64,000 nucleotides of DNA from Mycobacterium sp. GA-2829. GTDB lineage: Bacteria > Actinomycetota > Actinomycetes > Mycobacteriales > Mycobacteriaceae. Positions within the stretch are counted from its first letter, which is position 1. Every line of letters begins with the position of its first letter. The translations under genes and the position numbers were made by a program. The notes under the pieces were generated by a model. The model saw only the letters and a program-made list of their open reading frames with translations. It searched no databases and was not told the DNA's origin. Shown here piece after piece: positions 52,083-61,984 of the stretch. The stretch is taken from contig NZ_LQIT01000012.1 in assembly GCF_001499965.1 (NCBI RefSeq), positions 248,001 through 312,000 on the forward strand. The letters run 5' to 3'.

Positions 52083-52757
52083 ATGACGTCTGACGTGATG
52101 GATTGGGACAGCGCATACCGAGGTGACGGCGTCTTCGACGGGCCGCCCCCGTGGTGCATCGGTGAGCCCCAGCCTGAACTGGCGGCGTTGCATCGCGCCG
52201 GCCGGTTCCGCAGCGACGTGCTCGACGCCGGGTGCGGACACGCCGAGTTGGCGCTGGCGCTCGCCGACGACGGCCTGACCGTGGTCGGCCTCGACATCAG
52301 CCCCAGCGCGATCGCCGAGGCCAACAAGGCCGCACAATTGCGGGGGCTGGCGAACGCGAGTTTCGCCCAGGCCGACATCACCTCGTTCACCGGTTACGAC
52401 GGCCGGTTCAGCACCGTGGTCGACAGCACGCTGTTTCACTCCCTGCCGATCGAGGGCCGTGACGGCTACCTGCGCTCGATCCACCGGGCCGCCGCGCCGG
52501 GTGCGCACCTGTTCATCCTCGCCTTCGCCGAGGGCGCCTTCCCGGCCGAGCTCGAGACAAGACCGAACGAGGTCTCCGAAGCCGAACTGCGCGAAGCGGT
52601 TTCGCGGCACTGGACCGTCGACGACATCCGGCCCGCGTTCATCCACGCCAACCCGGTGGCCGTTCCGGACGCACCCGTCGAGATGCCCCACGACCTCGAT
52701 GAGAAGGGCCGGCTGAAGTTCCCGGCGTTCCTGCTCACCGCGCACAAGGACGGTTAG
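52083..52757 (+). CDS. SAM-dependent methyltransferase next to egt (Rv3699 homologue)
   Basis: This 224-residue methyltransferase has motif I DVLDAGCGHAELALALAD, the acidic loop VVGLDISPSAIAEAN and ASFAQADITSF. The N-terminus (MDWDSAYRG, then PPPWCIGEPQPEL) is like that of thiopurine or thiol methyltransferase-type enzymes that act on small molecules. The stop TAG of the preceding ligase gene is part of a TAGTTT box six bases before the ATG, so it may have its own leaderless mRNA or be co-transcribed. It converges on egtE. Confidence 0.87.
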   Translation: MTSDVMDWDSAYRGDGVFDGPPPWCIGEPQPELAALHRAGRFRSDVLDAGCGHAELALALADDGLTVVGLDISPSAIAEANKAAQLRGLANASFAQADITSFTGYDGRFSTVVDSTLFHSLPIEGRDGYLRSIHRAAAPGAHLFILAFAEGAFPAELETRPNEVSEAELREAVSRHWTVDDIRPAFIHANPVAVPDAPVEMPHDLDEKGRLKFPAFLLTAHKDG

Positions 52758-52779
52758 GGACTCTTCGTCGCCGCTCGGC

Positions 52780-53904
52780 TCACACGTCGATGTCGGCGAG
52801 CGCCGCGGCGACGTCCGCCAGTTCGTCGTCGGTGACGTCGACGTGCGGCGACAGCCGCAGCACCGGCACCGTCAGCTCACCCGGTGCGCGCCGCGCGTCG
52901 CACGCGGTGGTGACGATCCGGCGTTCGGCGATCAGCCAGGCCCGCACCCGGTGCGGATCGACGCCGTCCGGCGGGACCAGGGTGGTGATCGCAGTCGGTT
53001 CGTCGACGGGTTCGACGACCCGCCAGCCCGCGACGCCGGCCATCGCCGTCCTGGTGGTGCGGCCCACCTCGGCCAGCCGGGCCCGCATCTCGCCGCCACC
53101 GAACGTGGCGTACTCGCCGACGGTCACCGAAAACCCCACGTGTGAGGCGACATTCGCCTCCCCGTGGGCGAGTTGCTGCAGTACGGTCATCGGCGCGTCC
53201 GGGGTGGACGGTGGGTATCGCGGTCGCAGCGTCGCGGCGAAATCGGGTCGCAGCGCGAGGATCCCGACACCGCGCGGGCCGGCCAGCCATTTGCGCGACG
53301 ACGAGTAGATCGCGGCCGGTGCGACCGCACAGTCGAGGTGGCCGAGCGCCTGGGCGGCATCGACCGCCAGCGGCAGGTCCAGGTCGCGGCAGATCTCGGC
53401 GAGCGCGTGCAACGGTTGGGCGATGCCCCGGTGGCTGGCCAGCGGCGTCAGGTGCACCAGCGCGGGCCGGTCCCGGCGCAGCACCTCGGCGACCGCGTCG
53501 ACGCGCAGCCGTCCGGCTTCGTCGGTGGGCAGGGTCGAGACCCGAAAACCGTTGGCCGCGAACAAGGCGAGGTTCGGCCCGTACTCCCCCGGCACACATG
53601 CCACGGATCGGTCCCCGTCCCAGCTGCGCAGCACCAGGTCCAGCGCGTGGTTCGACCCGGTGGTGAACACGACGTCGGTGGGCGCCAACCCGACCAGCGC
53701 CGCGACGGCGGCGCGTCCGGCGTCGAGCACCGGGGCGGCCGCCTCCACCGCCACGTAACCACCCATTTCCGCCTCGTGCCGGGCGTATTCGGCGGCGGCG
53801 TCGATGGCCGCGAAACCCTGCCGCGAGCACGCCCCGCTGTCGAGGTGGATACCTGCGACCGCCGGTCGGGCGGCACGCCAGCGCTCCGCCAGGGTCGCGG
53901 TCAC
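52780..53904 (-). CDS. egtE: EgtE, PLP-dependent ergothioneine C-S lyase
   Basis: This 374-residue aminotransferase class V-type enzyme has the PLP Lys in [16 protein letters not shown], Asp in [13 protein letters not shown] and a phosphate site near [12 protein letters not shown]. It releases ergothioneine from hercynylcysteine sulfoxide in the last step. GTG 53904 overlaps the egtD stop by four bases. It is the last gene of egtABCDE and converges on the methyltransferase gene. Confidence 0.95.
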   Translation of the reverse strand: MTATLAERWRAARPAVAGIHLDSGACSRQGFAAIDAAAEYARHEAEMGGYVAVEAAAPVLDAGRAAVAALVGLAPTDVVFTTGSNHALDLVLRSWDGDRSVACVPGEYGPNLALFAANGFRVSTLPTDEAGRLRVDAVAEVLRRDRPALVHLTPLASHRGIAQPLHALAEICRDLDLPLAVDAAQALGHLDCAVAPAAIYSSSRKWLAGPRGVGILALRPDFAATLRPRYPPSTPDAPMTVLQQLAHGEANVASHVGFSVTVGEYATFGGGEMRARLAEVGRTTRTAMAGVAGWRVVEPVDEPTAITTLVPPDGVDPHRVRAWLIAERRIVTTACDARRAPGELTVPVLRLSPHVDVTDDELADVAAALADIDV

Positions 53905-54866
53905 TTCACCGCCAGCGACAGCCCGAAGTCCCCGGCGGCGTCGGTCCACCAATGGGTGCGGCGCAGACCCGCGGCGGCCAGTTCGGCGGCGACGTCGTCG
54001 GGCCGGAACTTGCACGACACCTCGGTGAGCATCTCCTCGCCGTCGGCGAACTCGACGGTGAGGTCGAGCTGTCCGATCCGCACCCGCTGCGGACCCGTCG
54101 CGCGCAGCCACATCTCGATACGTTGTTCGTCGGCGTTCCAGCGGGCGACGTGCGCGAACTTCTCGACATCGAAGTCGGCGTCGAGCTCGCGGTTAACCAC
54201 CGCGAGGACGTTGCGGTTGAACCGCGCCGTCACGCCCTGGCTGTCGTCGTAGGCGCGGACCAGACGGTCGGTGTCCTTGACCAGGTCGGTGCCGAGCAGC
54301 AGCGCGTCGCCGGGCGCCATGACGTCGGCGAGGGTGGCGAGGAACTCCGCGCGCGGGCCCGTCGTGAGGTTGCCGATCGTCGAGCCCAGGAACGCGATCA
54401 CCCGGCGGCCGCCCTGCGGGATCTTGCCCAGATGCTCCTCGAAGTCACCGCACACCGCGTCGATGTCGAGGCCGGCGTATTCGGTCTCGAGTGCCGTTGC
54501 AGCACTGCGTAATACGCTCTGGTCGACGTCGAACGGGATGAACCGTTGCAGGGTCCCGTGCTCGCGCAGCGCCGACAGCAGCATCCGGGTCTTCTCCGAC
54601 GTACCGCTGCCCAGCTCGACCAGGGTGTCCGCACCGGTGACGGTCGCGATCTCGGCGGAGCGCTCCCGCAGGATCTCCGCCTCGGCGCGGGTGGGGTAGT
54701 ACTCGGGCAGCCGGGTGATCTGATCGAACAGGTCGCTCCCGGTCGCATCGTAGAACCACTTGGGCGGCAATGACTTCGGTGTGGCGGTCAACCCCTCGCG
54801 CACGTCGCGACGCAGCGCATGGGCGGCCGAGTCCGCCGCGAGGTAGGTGGCGATGGTGAACGTCAT
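53901..54866 (-). CDS. egtD: EgtD, histidine N-alpha-trimethyltransferase
   Basis: This 321-residue SAM-dependent enzyme makes hercynine from histidine. It shows the family start [21 protein letters not shown], the SAM site [16 protein letters not shown] and [14 protein letters not shown], and the histidine-binding Tyr region around [15 protein letters not shown]. It is coupled to egtC (ATGA) and egtE (GTGA) by four-base overlaps. Confidence 0.97.
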   Translation of the reverse strand: MTFTIATYLAADSAAHALRRDVREGLTATPKSLPPKWFYDATGSDLFDQITRLPEYYPTRAEAEILRERSAEIATVTGADTLVELGSGTSEKTRMLLSALREHGTLQRFIPFDVDQSVLRSAATALETEYAGLDIDAVCGDFEEHLGKIPQGGRRVIAFLGSTIGNLTTGPRAEFLATLADVMAPGDALLLGTDLVKDTDRLVRAYDDSQGVTARFNRNVLAVVNRELDADFDVEKFAHVARWNADEQRIEMWLRATGPQRVRIGQLDLTVEFADGEEMLTEVSCKFRPDDVAAELAAAGLRRTHWWTDAAGDFGLSLAVK

Positions 54867-55555
54867 ACCGGTCCTTTCAGCGGGGTCGACTCGACCGTCG
54901 ACCCGTCGGTGCGGATCAGGTGCCGGTCCGGGATATCCCGCCAGCCGGGGTCGTCGTCGTAGGGTTCGCTGGCCAGGACCACACCGTCGGCGGTCTGCAG
55001 CACCGACAGCGTGTCACCCCATGTGGTGGCGACCAGTTCGGATCCGTTAGCGGCGAGGATGTTCAGTCGGGCGGCGGAGTCACGCGCGGCGACGTCGACG
55101 ACGGTGTCGCCGAGGTCGCCCATCCCGCGGTCGAAGATCAGCGCGGCGAGCAACGCACTGTCGACGGTCGATTCGGCGTTCTCCGACAGCGGCAGCACGG
55201 CGCGGTCGACGAGCCCGTTGTGCGACAGCAGCCACGTCCCGTCGGTGAACGGCGCCGATGCGGTGGGTTCGATCGGCATCCCGATGCTCGCCGAGCGGAC
55301 CGCCCCGAGCACGCAGGTACTCCGCAGTGCCGGCGCGACCGACGCGAATGAGGCGTCACCCCACAGCGGGGCGGCGCTGCGCCACCGCCGGGGCACCCCG
55401 TTGTCGTAGAAGCCCACACCCCACCCGTCGGCGTTCATCAGCCCGTGTTTCTGCCTGCGCGGTGCGTAGGACTGCACCAGTAGCCCGTACGGCGGGTCGA
55501 GCAGCAGTTCGCCGACGCTGCGCAAGGCCCCCACCCAGCCGAGGTGGCGGCACAT
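54863..55555 (-). CDS. egtC: EgtC, gamma-glutamyl hydrolase of ergothioneine synthesis
   Basis: This 230-residue class II glutamine-amidotransferase-fold enzyme has the nucleophile Cys2 directly after the initiator Met (MCRHLGWVG), then [26 protein letters not shown] and [10 protein letters not shown]. It removes glutamate from the gamma-glutamyl hercynylcysteine sulfoxide. ATG 55555 shares one base with the egtB stop (TGATG), and its stop overlaps egtD by four. Confidence 0.96.
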   Translation of the reverse strand: MCRHLGWVGALRSVGELLLDPPYGLLVQSYAPRRQKHGLMNADGWGVGFYDNGVPRRWRSAAPLWGDASFASVAPALRSTCVLGAVRSASIGMPIEPTASAPFTDGTWLLSHNGLVDRAVLPLSENAESTVDSALLAALIFDRGMGDLGDTVVDVAARDSAARLNILAANGSELVATTWGDTLSVLQTADGVVLASEPYDDDPGWRDIPDRHLIRTDGSTVESTPLKGPV

Positions 55556-56847
55556 CAGGCGTCTTCCGACCAGGCGAGCCGGACCCCGGAGAAGATCTGC
55601 CTGCGGATCGGGTGGTCCCAGTTGCGGAAGCTGGGCCGCAGGATGCCCGGCGCCACCGCCCACGACCCGCCGCGCAGCACCCGATAGTCGCCGTTGCCGG
55701 CGCCTTCGAAGAACGGCTGCGAATAGCGGTCGTAGATCATCGGGGTGAACCCGGGCCACGGGCGCAGCGGCGAAGTGGTCCACTCCCACACGTCGCCGAG
55801 CATCTGTTCGACCCCGTACGCCGACGCCCCGTCCGGATACGCGCCGACCGATGCCGGTCGCAGCGCGTCACCGCCGAGGTTGGCGACCTGTGTCGTCGGC
55901 GCCGCCGAGCCCCACGGGTAGCGGCGGCGCTGTCCGGTCGCCGGATCCCACGCGCAGGCCTTCTCCCATTCGACCTCGGTGGGCAGCCGCGCACCCGCCC
56001 ACGTCGCGTACGCCTCGGCCTCGTAGAACGTGACGTGCTGGACCGGTTCGTCAGCGCGGATCTCCTCGACGTGGCCGAACCGGGTGCGGGTGCCGTCACC
56101 GTTCCAGAACTGCGGTGCGGTGAGCCCGGCGTCCTGGCGGTGCGCCCACCCGGCGTCGGACCACCACTGCCGCCGGTGGTAACCGCCGTCGTCGATGAAC
56201 TGCTGCCATTCGCCGTTGGTGACCGGCACCCGGCCGATCCGGAACCCGGGTACGTCGACGACGTGCGCGGGCCGCTCGTTGTCCAGGGAGTGCGGTTCGG
56301 TGGCGGCGTCGACGCCGAGTACGAACGGGCCACCTGGAACGGCCACCGACGTGCCCGCGACGCCGGCCCGCCCCGCAGGGAGCGGCGTGCCCGCGGACAG
56401 CAGCGGTGCTCCGGTGCGCAGGTTGAGCGCAGCCAGCATGGTCTCGTCGTGCTGGTGTTCGTGGCTGATCACCAGGGCGAAGCGGAAGTCGGCCTGGTCG
56501 TCGGGCAGCGCGTCGAGCGTGTCGAGCACCTTGCCGCGCACCGTCGCGCAGTACGAGCGGGCGTCCGTCGGCGGCAGCAGCGGGAGGTTCACCCGGCTCG
56601 CGCGGGAGTTGACGAATGCGTCGTAGAGCCGTTCGACGCCGGGGGCCAGCATGCCCGGCCGGTCCGGGTTGCCGTCGCGCAGCAGCCACAGCTCCTCCTG
56701 CTGGCCGATGTGCGCGAGGTCCCAGACCAGCGGGCTCATCAACGGGCTGTACTGGCGCCACAGTTCGGCGTCGTCGAAGTCGACGAGGCGCAGCGTGCGG
56801 TCACGCGCCCGGGTCAGTTCGTCGGCCAGGAGGTCACGTGAGGTCAA
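55555..56847 (-). CDS. egtB: EgtB, iron-dependent sulfoxide synthase
   Basis: This 430-residue enzyme joins gamma-glutamylcysteine to hercynine using oxygen. An N-terminal DinB-like half carries the iron ligands in [15 protein letters not shown] and [12 protein letters not shown]. The C-terminal half is formylglycine-enzyme-like, with [16 protein letters not shown] and [20 protein letters not shown]. The only fitting start is TTG (56847-56845), overlapping the egtA stop by four bases. Confidence 0.96.
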   Translation of the reverse strand: MTSRDLLADELTRARDRTLRLVDFDDAELWRQYSPLMSPLVWDLAHIGQQEELWLLRDGNPDRPGMLAPGVERLYDAFVNSRASRVNLPLLPPTDARSYCATVRGKVLDTLDALPDDQADFRFALVISHEHQHDETMLAALNLRTGAPLLSAGTPLPAGRAGVAGTSVAVPGGPFVLGVDAATEPHSLDNERPAHVVDVPGFRIGRVPVTNGEWQQFIDDGGYHRRQWWSDAGWAHRQDAGLTAPQFWNGDGTRTRFGHVEEIRADEPVQHVTFYEAEAYATWAGARLPTEVEWEKACAWDPATGQRRRYPWGSAAPTTQVANLGGDALRPASVGAYPDGASAYGVEQMLGDVWEWTTSPLRPWPGFTPMIYDRYSQPFFEGAGNGDYRVLRGGSWAVAPGILRPSFRNWDHPIRRQIFSGVRLAWSEDA

Positions 56848-58118
56848 GACTCACCTTTCGCGAGTTGGCGTACGGCCGGAGCGATCCCGTACGCGACGGC
56901 CCGGTCGGCGAAGTCGTCGGCCGGGGACCTGCCCTCTTCGACCGAACGCGCGAGCAGCTGCATCGATTCCATGATCGGCGCGGGCGCCCGCTCCGCGGCG
57001 GCGGCCACGCAGCGCACCGCCGCGGCGTGCAGCCGCCTGTCGCCGAGACCGGCACGCGCCGCACGGTCCCATGCGGTGGCCACGGGTTCGGTGGCCTCGG
57101 CGGCGATATCGGCGGCTGTCGGATCGTCGAGCAGGGTGGTCACGGTGTACGCAACAGCAGGCCACAGCGCATCGGAAACCGCGTCGAGATAACGGATCTC
57201 GAGCCACCGCCGCGGCCGGACCGGCGGGAACAGGGTGGTGAGGTGGTACTCGAGGTCGGCGCGGGTGGGGCGTCGGCCGCCGAGGATCGCGCGCCCGTCG
57301 GCCCAGTCGGCGAACGGCACCCAGTTCGTCACCGCGACCGGTTCGGGACTGTGCACCAGCATCACCGGCGCCCGCAACGCGTAACGGGCCCAGTCGCTGG
57401 CCGGGTCGTCACCGCTGGCGCCGAGGATCGGACCGCACCTGGCCTCGTCGAGTTCGCCCCACACCCACTGCCTGCTGCTGCGCCACCCGGAGAACCGGCC
57501 GGCCAGCAGCGGGGAGTTGGCGGTGACGGCGATCATCGTCGGACCGAGCGCATGTGCCAACCGGACCCGGTCGGCCCAGCCGTGGCGGGGGCCGGCGTCG
57601 AGGTTGACCTGGATCGACGCCGTCGCCGTCATCATGAACGCGCCCGCCGCACCGGTGCCGCTCGCGCTGAAGAACGCCTCCATCGCCGAATACCTGGCTC
57701 CGGGGTTGACGCGGCGCGGGCGGCGCAGCGGGTCCGCGCCGAGCAGCACGAGCCCGAGTCCCCGTTGTGCGAACGCGGCACGCAGCACCGAGCGGTCGAC
57801 GGTCATCGCGGTGATGGCGTCGAGCGGTCCGTCGGCCGGCGGGCCGGACAGTTCCACCGCGCCACCGGGTTCGACGGTGATCCGGCTGCCACCCGGCAGC
57901 GCGGGCACGCCGGCGATCGCGTCGGACACCTCGGCCCAGGTCAGCCGCCGGTGGGGGTCGGCCAGGTCGTAGGAGTGCGCCTCGATCTCGAGGCCCACCT
58001 TTCCGACGGGGCCGTCGTACAGGCAGTGCGCGGTGATGTACTCGGCGACCTGGGCCGCCGAGGTGAATTCGTCGGGTGCTGCATCGCACCCCGGGTCGCA
58101 CGTGATGGGAAGGGTCAC
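56844..58118 (-). CDS. egtA: EgtA, glutamate-cysteine ligase
   Basis: This protein of about 424 residues of the GCS2 family makes gamma-glutamylcysteine for ergothioneine. It shows [55 protein letters not shown] and [15 protein letters not shown] chose GTG 58118, since GGAGGG (58133-58128) lies nine bases before it and directly abuts the alternative ATG 58127. It is the first gene of egtABCDE; its promoter should lie in 58128-58252. Confidence 0.95.
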   Translation of the reverse strand: MTLPITCDPGCDAAPDEFTSAAQVAEYITAHCLYDGPVGKVGLEIEAHSYDLADPHRRLTWAEVSDAIAGVPALPGGSRITVEPGGAVELSGPPADGPLDAITAMTVDRSVLRAAFAQRGLGLVLLGADPLRRPRRVNPGARYSAMEAFFSASGTGAAGAFMMTATASIQVNLDAGPRHGWADRVRLAHALGPTMIAVTANSPLLAGRFSGWRSSRQWVWGELDEARCGPILGASGDDPASDWARYALRAPVMLVHSPEPVAVTNWVPFADWADGRAILGGRRPTRADLEYHLTTLFPPVRPRRWLEIRYLDAVSDALWPAVAYTVTTLLDDPTAADIAAEATEPVATAWDRAARAGLGDRRLHAAAVRCVAAAAERAPAPIMESMQLLARSVEEGRSPADDFADRAVAYGIAPAVRQLAKGES

Positions 58119-58252
58119 GTCAACCATCCCTCCGGGTCCGGGCCGCGGGATCGGATGATCACCGCATCCGTCCTCATTGTCCAGAGCGGACCGACAGATT
58201 CACCTCATTTACCGGTGACGGCTGGGTGACATCTGCGCGTACCCGCGGGCCG

Positions 58253-58891
58253 TCATTGCCCCAGGGTGTTCTGCATGGCCCCGGCCAGCACGTTGACAGC
58301 CGGTCCACCGTTGCCCGATTGGCATACCTTCGCTTGCAGGAGCACGTTCTCGCGCTTACGGGTGGTGGTGAAACAGCGCCGGTCGGTGCCGGCCTCCTGT
58401 TTGACCCAGTCGGCGTCGGCCGGCCCGGCGGGACCACCGGTGAACGTCCACACCTGTGTGGCGAAGTTGTCCAGATGCATCGCGGTGGTCTGCCCCGCAC
58501 ACCCCGTGGTGCGGTCGACGACGCGGCGGTAGGCGCGTTCGGCGGCGTCGGTGGTGGCGTACACACCGACGGCCTGCTTGACCAGGTGGGTGGCGTCGGT
58601 GGCCGATTCCTGCGCGACCGCGCCGTTGAACGACGCGAGGTCGGGATCGTTGTAGACGTCGGGCAGACCGACGTCGGCCCAGTTGTTGCACGCGGGATTG
58701 TCGACGTAGAACGCCTGCACGGGGTTGGTGAAGAACGACTCCCAGCGCATCGCGGCGCCGACGATGTTGCCCACCGAACCCTTGCCGAGCACGGCGTAAT
58801 TGACCACGCCGGGATCCGACGGGCGGGCCTGCGCGGGCGCCGCCGCGGCCAGTACCAGACCGGCCGCGGCGACGCCTGCGAGCAAGCGCAT
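58253..58891 (-). CDS. Secreted PknH-like sensor-domain protein (Rv3705c homologue)
   Basis: This 212-residue protein has a signal peptide (MRLLAGVAAAGLVLAAAAPAQA). An extracytoplasmic domain similar to the C-terminal sensor of PknH follows: LGKGSVGNIVGAAMRWESFF is followed by ACNNWADVGLPDVYND, CAGQTTAMH, RRCFTTTR and AKVCQSGN, with Cys spaced for two disulfides. Ligand unknown. The ohr stop lies five bases upstream, so this gene may be co-transcribed with ohr. I picked ATG 58891 so that the signal peptide starts the protein. Confidence 0.85.
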   Translation of the reverse strand: MRLLAGVAAAGLVLAAAAPAQARPSDPGVVNYAVLGKGSVGNIVGAAMRWESFFTNPVQAFYVDNPACNNWADVGLPDVYNDPDLASFNGAVAQESATDATHLVKQAVGVYATTDAAERAYRRVVDRTTGCAGQTTAMHLDNFATQVWTFTGGPAGPADADWVKQEAGTDRRCFTTTRKRENVLLQAKVCQSGNGGPAVNVLAGAMQNTLGQ

Positions 58892-58896
58892 GGGCG

Positions 58897-59325
58897 CTAG
58901 ACCTTCGCCGACAACTTCACGTCGATGTTGCCGCGGGTGGCCTTCGAGTAGGGGCAAAAGGCGTGGGCCTTCTCCATCAGATCGTCGGCGACGGACTGCT
59001 CGAGTCCGGGCAGGTAGCCGATCAAGTGCGCGGTCAAACCGAAGCCGCCCTCGGAGTCGGGACCGAAGCCGACCTGGGCGGTGATGGACGACGCCTCGTC
59101 GATCTCGATGTCGTTGTTCTTGGCCTGCAGGCGCAGTGCGCCGAGGAAGCAGGCGGAGTAGCCGGCCGAGAACAGCAGCTCCGGGTTGACGCCTTCACCG
59201 CTGCCGCCCATCTCCTTCGGGGGCCGGGTGTCGAAGTCGATCTTGTCGTCGCTGGACTTCACGTGGCCGTTGCGTCCGCCGCCACTGGCCGTCGACTCTG
59301 CGGTGTACTTCACTTCGATGCTCAT
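58897..59325 (-). CDS. ohr: Ohr, organic hydroperoxide reductase (OsmC superfamily)
   Basis: This 142-residue thiol peroxidase has the reactive Cys59 in LFSAGYSACFLGAL and the resolving Cys124 in HAFCPYSKATRGNI, with the Ohr-type GVNPELLF before the first. It reduces fatty-acid and other organic hydroperoxides. ATG 59325 gives the usual family start MSIEVKYTA; GTG 59331 is an alternative. It lies between the second catalase and the secreted sensor-domain gene, all on one strand. Confidence 0.95.
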   Translation of the reverse strand: MSIEVKYTAESTASGGGRNGHVKSSDDKIDFDTRPPKEMGGSGEGVNPELLFSAGYSACFLGALRLQAKNNDIEIDEASSITAQVGFGPDSEGGFGLTAHLIGYLPGLEQSVADDLMEKAHAFCPYSKATRGNIDVKLSAKV

Positions 59326-59370
59326 GGTCACCGATCATGCCAGCCTGGCCGCAGAGTTCAACAGCCGCGC

Positions 59371-60915
59371 TCAGGCCTGCGCGCCGACCTCGATCTTCGG
59401 TTCGGCGCTGTCACCGGCCACCGCGCTCTGACCCTCCTGCGGGGGCTGCTGCGCGGTGCCGATCTTGGCCTTCACCCCGGCCTCGACCTTGGCGCCCAGG
59501 TCGGCGTCGACGTTGCGCCAGTACTGGTACACCCGCTCGAGCACCTCGGGGGTGACGCCGTTGGAGGCGTGCCCGATGATGTTGTGCGCCAATCGCTCCC
59601 GCTCGTCGTCGGTCATGACCTCGCGCACCAGCGTGCCGGCCTGGCCGAAGTCGTCGTCCTCGGCGTGCTGGATGTAGCCGGCGCGCACCGCGGTGCCGTC
59701 GAACTCCCACTGCCCGGTGTCACCGGCGCGCTGGGGATCGGCGTGCGGACCGCCGAAGGAGTTCGGCGCGTACACCGGAACCTCGGGGCCATTGAACGTG
59801 TGCCGCATGGCGCCCTCCTTGGAGTAGGAGTTCACCTCCGCGGCGCGGGCCCGGTTCGGCGGCAGTTCGGCGTAGTTGGTGCCGATGCGGTACCGCTGCG
59901 CGTCGGCATAGGAGAACACCCGGCCCAGCAGCATCTTGTCCGGCGAGAAGCCAATGCCTGCAACGATGTTCGACGGTGCGAACGCGGCCTGCTCGATTTC
60001 GACGAAGTAGTTCTGCGGGTTGCGGTTGAGCGTCCACGTGCCGACCTCGATCAGCGGGTAGTCCTTGTGCGACCACACCTTGGTCAGGTCGAACGGGTTG
60101 AACCGGTAGGACTCCGCCTCGTCGACGGGCATGATCTGGACCTTCAGCGTCCAGCTCGGGTGGTCGCCACGCTCGATGGCGTCCCACAGGTCGGCACGGT
60201 GGAAGTCCGGATCGGTGCCTGCGAGCCGGTCGGCCTCCTCCTGGGTGAGGTAGTCGATGCCCTGGTTGGTCTTGAAGTGGTACTTCACCCAGAACCGTTC
60301 CCCCTCGGCGTTGACCCACTGGTAGGTGTGGCTGCCGTAGCCGTTCATGTGGCGGTAGGTCTTCGGCAGACCACGGTCACCCATCAGCCACGTCACCTGG
60401 TGGGCGGTCTCCGGACGCAGCGTCCAGAAGTCCCACTGCATGTTGTGGTCGCGAAGTCCGTTGCCGGGCAGACGCTTCTGGCTACGGATGAAGTCGGGGA
60501 ACTTGATGGCGTCGCGGATGAAGAACACCGGCGTGTTGTTGCCGACGATGTCGTAGTTGCCGTCTTCGGTGTAGAACTTCACCGCGAAACCGCGCGGGTC
60601 ACGCCAGGTGTCGGGGCTGCCCTGTTCGCCGGCCACCGTCGAGAACCGCACCAGGGACTCGGTCCTGACGCCGGGCTGGAACAGTTTGGCCTTGGTGTAG
60701 TTCGCGATCTCGGGGTTGGTGACGACGAGCTCGCCGTAGGCGCCTGCACCCTTGGCGTGCACGATGCGCTCGGGCACGCGCTCGCGGTTGAACTGGGCGA
60801 GCTTCTCGATCAGATACCAGTCGTGAAGCAGGACCGGACCCTGTGGGCCCGCGGTCAGCGATTCGTTGTCGCTCTCGACGGGGACACCGGTGTTGCTGGT
60901 GGTGGGTTTGGTCAT
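59371..60915 (-). CDS. catA: Monofunctional haem catalase 2, CatA type, coupled to a Fur-family regulator
   Basis: This 514-residue catalase has His in [16 protein letters not shown], Asn in [13 protein letters not shown] and the haem Tyr in [16 protein letters not shown]. It ends in an Ala/Glu-rich tail. It is shorter and of a different clade from the catalase at 48022. Its ATG overlaps the stop of the Fur-family gene by four bases (ATGA), the arrangement of CatR-CatA in Streptomyces, so peroxide induction by that regulator is expected. Confidence 0.95.
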   Translation of the reverse strand: MTKPTTSNTGVPVESDNESLTAGPQGPVLLHDWYLIEKLAQFNRERVPERIVHAKGAGAYGELVVTNPEIANYTKAKLFQPGVRTESLVRFSTVAGEQGSPDTWRDPRGFAVKFYTEDGNYDIVGNNTPVFFIRDAIKFPDFIRSQKRLPGNGLRDHNMQWDFWTLRPETAHQVTWLMGDRGLPKTYRHMNGYGSHTYQWVNAEGERFWVKYHFKTNQGIDYLTQEEADRLAGTDPDFHRADLWDAIERGDHPSWTLKVQIMPVDEAESYRFNPFDLTKVWSHKDYPLIEVGTWTLNRNPQNYFVEIEQAAFAPSNIVAGIGFSPDKMLLGRVFSYADAQRYRIGTNYAELPPNRARAAEVNSYSKEGAMRHTFNGPEVPVYAPNSFGGPHADPQRAGDTGQWEFDGTAVRAGYIQHAEDDDFGQAGTLVREVMTDDERERLAHNIIGHASNGVTPEVLERVYQYWRNVDADLGAKVEAGVKAKIGTAQQPPQEGQSAVAGDSAEPKIEVGAQA

Positions 60916-61382
60916 TCGGCGAACTCCTCTTGCTGATGGAATGAAATCTGTTGCCGCGCCCGGCAATCGGAGCAGGTGCCCCAGAAGACGACTTCAGCCT
61001 CGTCGACGGTGAAACCGTCGTCGACGCCGACGGGGTGCAGACATGGCGCGGCGCCGACGACACAGTCGACGTCGGTCACCCGGCCGCAACCGCGGCACAC
61101 CAGGTGGTGGTGGTTGTCGTCGATGCGGGTTTCGTAGCGCGCCGACGAACCCGCGGGTTCGATGCGGCGGACGAGGCCGGCGGTCACGCAGGCGCGCAGG
61201 ACGTCGTAGATCGCCTGGGTGGACACGGAGCCGAGCGCCTCGCGCACGCGGGCGGCGATGTCGTCGGCGGTCGAGTGGGGCGCCCCATCGAGGGCGGTCA
61301 GCACTGCGAGCCGGGGTGCGGTGACGCGAAGCCCCGCCGCCCGTAACCGGGCTGCGGGGTCGACGTCGTGGCTGGGACTCAT
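60912..61382 (-). CDS. Fur-family peroxide/metal regulator, CatR/PerR-like
   Basis: This 156-residue regulator has an N-terminal winged helix ([20 protein letters not shown], then [22 protein letters not shown]) and metal sites: the His-rich [13 protein letters not shown] and two CxxC pairs (Cys96/Cys99, Cys137/Cys140) for structural zinc. Its coupling to a catalase gene points to peroxide sensing rather than iron uptake. ATG 61382 lies seven bases after a CATACT box, suggesting a leaderless mRNA. Confidence 0.93.
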   Translation of the reverse strand: MSPSHDVDPAARLRAAGLRVTAPRLAVLTALDGAPHSTADDIAARVREALGSVSTQAIYDVLRACVTAGLVRRIEPAGSSARYETRIDDNHHHLVCRGCGRVTDVDCVVGAAPCLHPVGVDDGFTVDEAEVVFWGTCSDCRARQQISFHQQEEFAE

Positions 61383-61389
61383 ACCATCG

Positions 61390-61417
61390 AGTATGCAACT
61401 TTTCTGGATTCAGTCAA
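61390..61417 (-). promoter_or_regulatory. Promoter and possible Fur-type autoregulatory site of the fur-catA operon
   Basis: On the minus strand TTGACT (61417-61412), a 16-base spacer and CATACT (61395-61390) lead by seven bases into the ATG. The spacer and upstream DNA are AT-rich and contain the related blocks AATCCAGAAAAG and ATTCCAGA, a likely place for the regulator to bind its own promoter. Confidence 0.6.
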
Positions 61418-61440
61418 GATTAGATCTGGAATGATTCCAA

Positions 61441-61815
61441 TCACGGTCGCGGCGGCGCGGGGGTGGCGGGGCTGCCCGTCTGGGTCTGCTGCGGCGGCTG
61501 CATACCCGACTGACCAGGCATCATCGGGCGTTCGAACTGGCCGCGGGGTCCCATCATCGGCGGCGGGCCATCGCGGTGGAACATCATCTGGCCGTGGCCC
61601 GGACCGTCGCCGCGGTGGTGGTAGCCACCGCCGCCGGAGCTCTTGCCGAGGATGAAACCGGAGAAGAAGACGACGGCGACGATGAAGACGACGCCGGCGA
61701 CGATGCCGACCCAGGCCGCGACGGTGGTGACGCGGCCGGGGCGGCGGCGCTCGGTGGTGACGGGGGTGACGACGGGCTCGGTCTTGGGGTCGGGGGTGGC
61801 TGGGGTTTCGGTCAT
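61441..61815 (-). CDS. Pro/His-rich single-pass membrane protein (Rv3706c homologue)
   Basis: This 124-residue protein has an N-terminal cytosolic segment rich in Thr/Pro (TETPATPDPKTEPVVTPV), one transmembrane helix (VAAWVGIVAGVVFIVAVVFF, about residues 32-52) and an outer tail of Gly, His, Met and Pro (YHHRGDGPGHGQMMFHRDG). The His/Met content could bind metal ions, for instance copper, but no defined site is visible. It lies upstream of the fur gene on the same strand, separated by the fur promoter. Confidence 0.8.
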   Translation of the reverse strand: MTETPATPDPKTEPVVTPVTTERRRPGRVTTVAAWVGIVAGVVFIVAVVFFSGFILGKSSGGGGYHHRGDGPGHGQMMFHRDGPPPMMGPRGQFERPMMPGQSGMQPPQQTQTGSPATPAPPRP

Positions 61816-61913
61816 GTGCCTGATGATGGCGGCGCTGCTGATGTGGCGGTTCGGTATGCGCTATGAATCCGCTATGAGCGTCGTGGGGGACGGACCTGCC
61901 GCCGGGCCACTTA

Positions 61914-61961
61914 CGTAACGCTGTGGCGGAAATCGGCCCCGAAAACCGCCATGGCGTTACG
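61914..61961. repeat. 48-bp palindrome with CGTAACGC ends
   Basis: A 16-base arm (61914-61929) pairs with 61946-61961 with two central mismatches around a 16-base loop. It lies 23 bases beyond the stop of the DUF4185 gene, inside a 169-base gap before the next minus-strand gene, so it may end the DUF4185/asd mRNA. It has no T-run. No second copy was noticed in this window. Confidence 0.65.
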
Positions 61962-61984
61962 GAAACGGATAGGGGCCATCCGCT

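Noticed and set aside
58963..60936. Long plus-strand open frame opposite ohr and catalase 2 (657 codons)
   Set aside because: It is antisense to two well-supported enzymes and has composition typical of an opposite-strand shadow.
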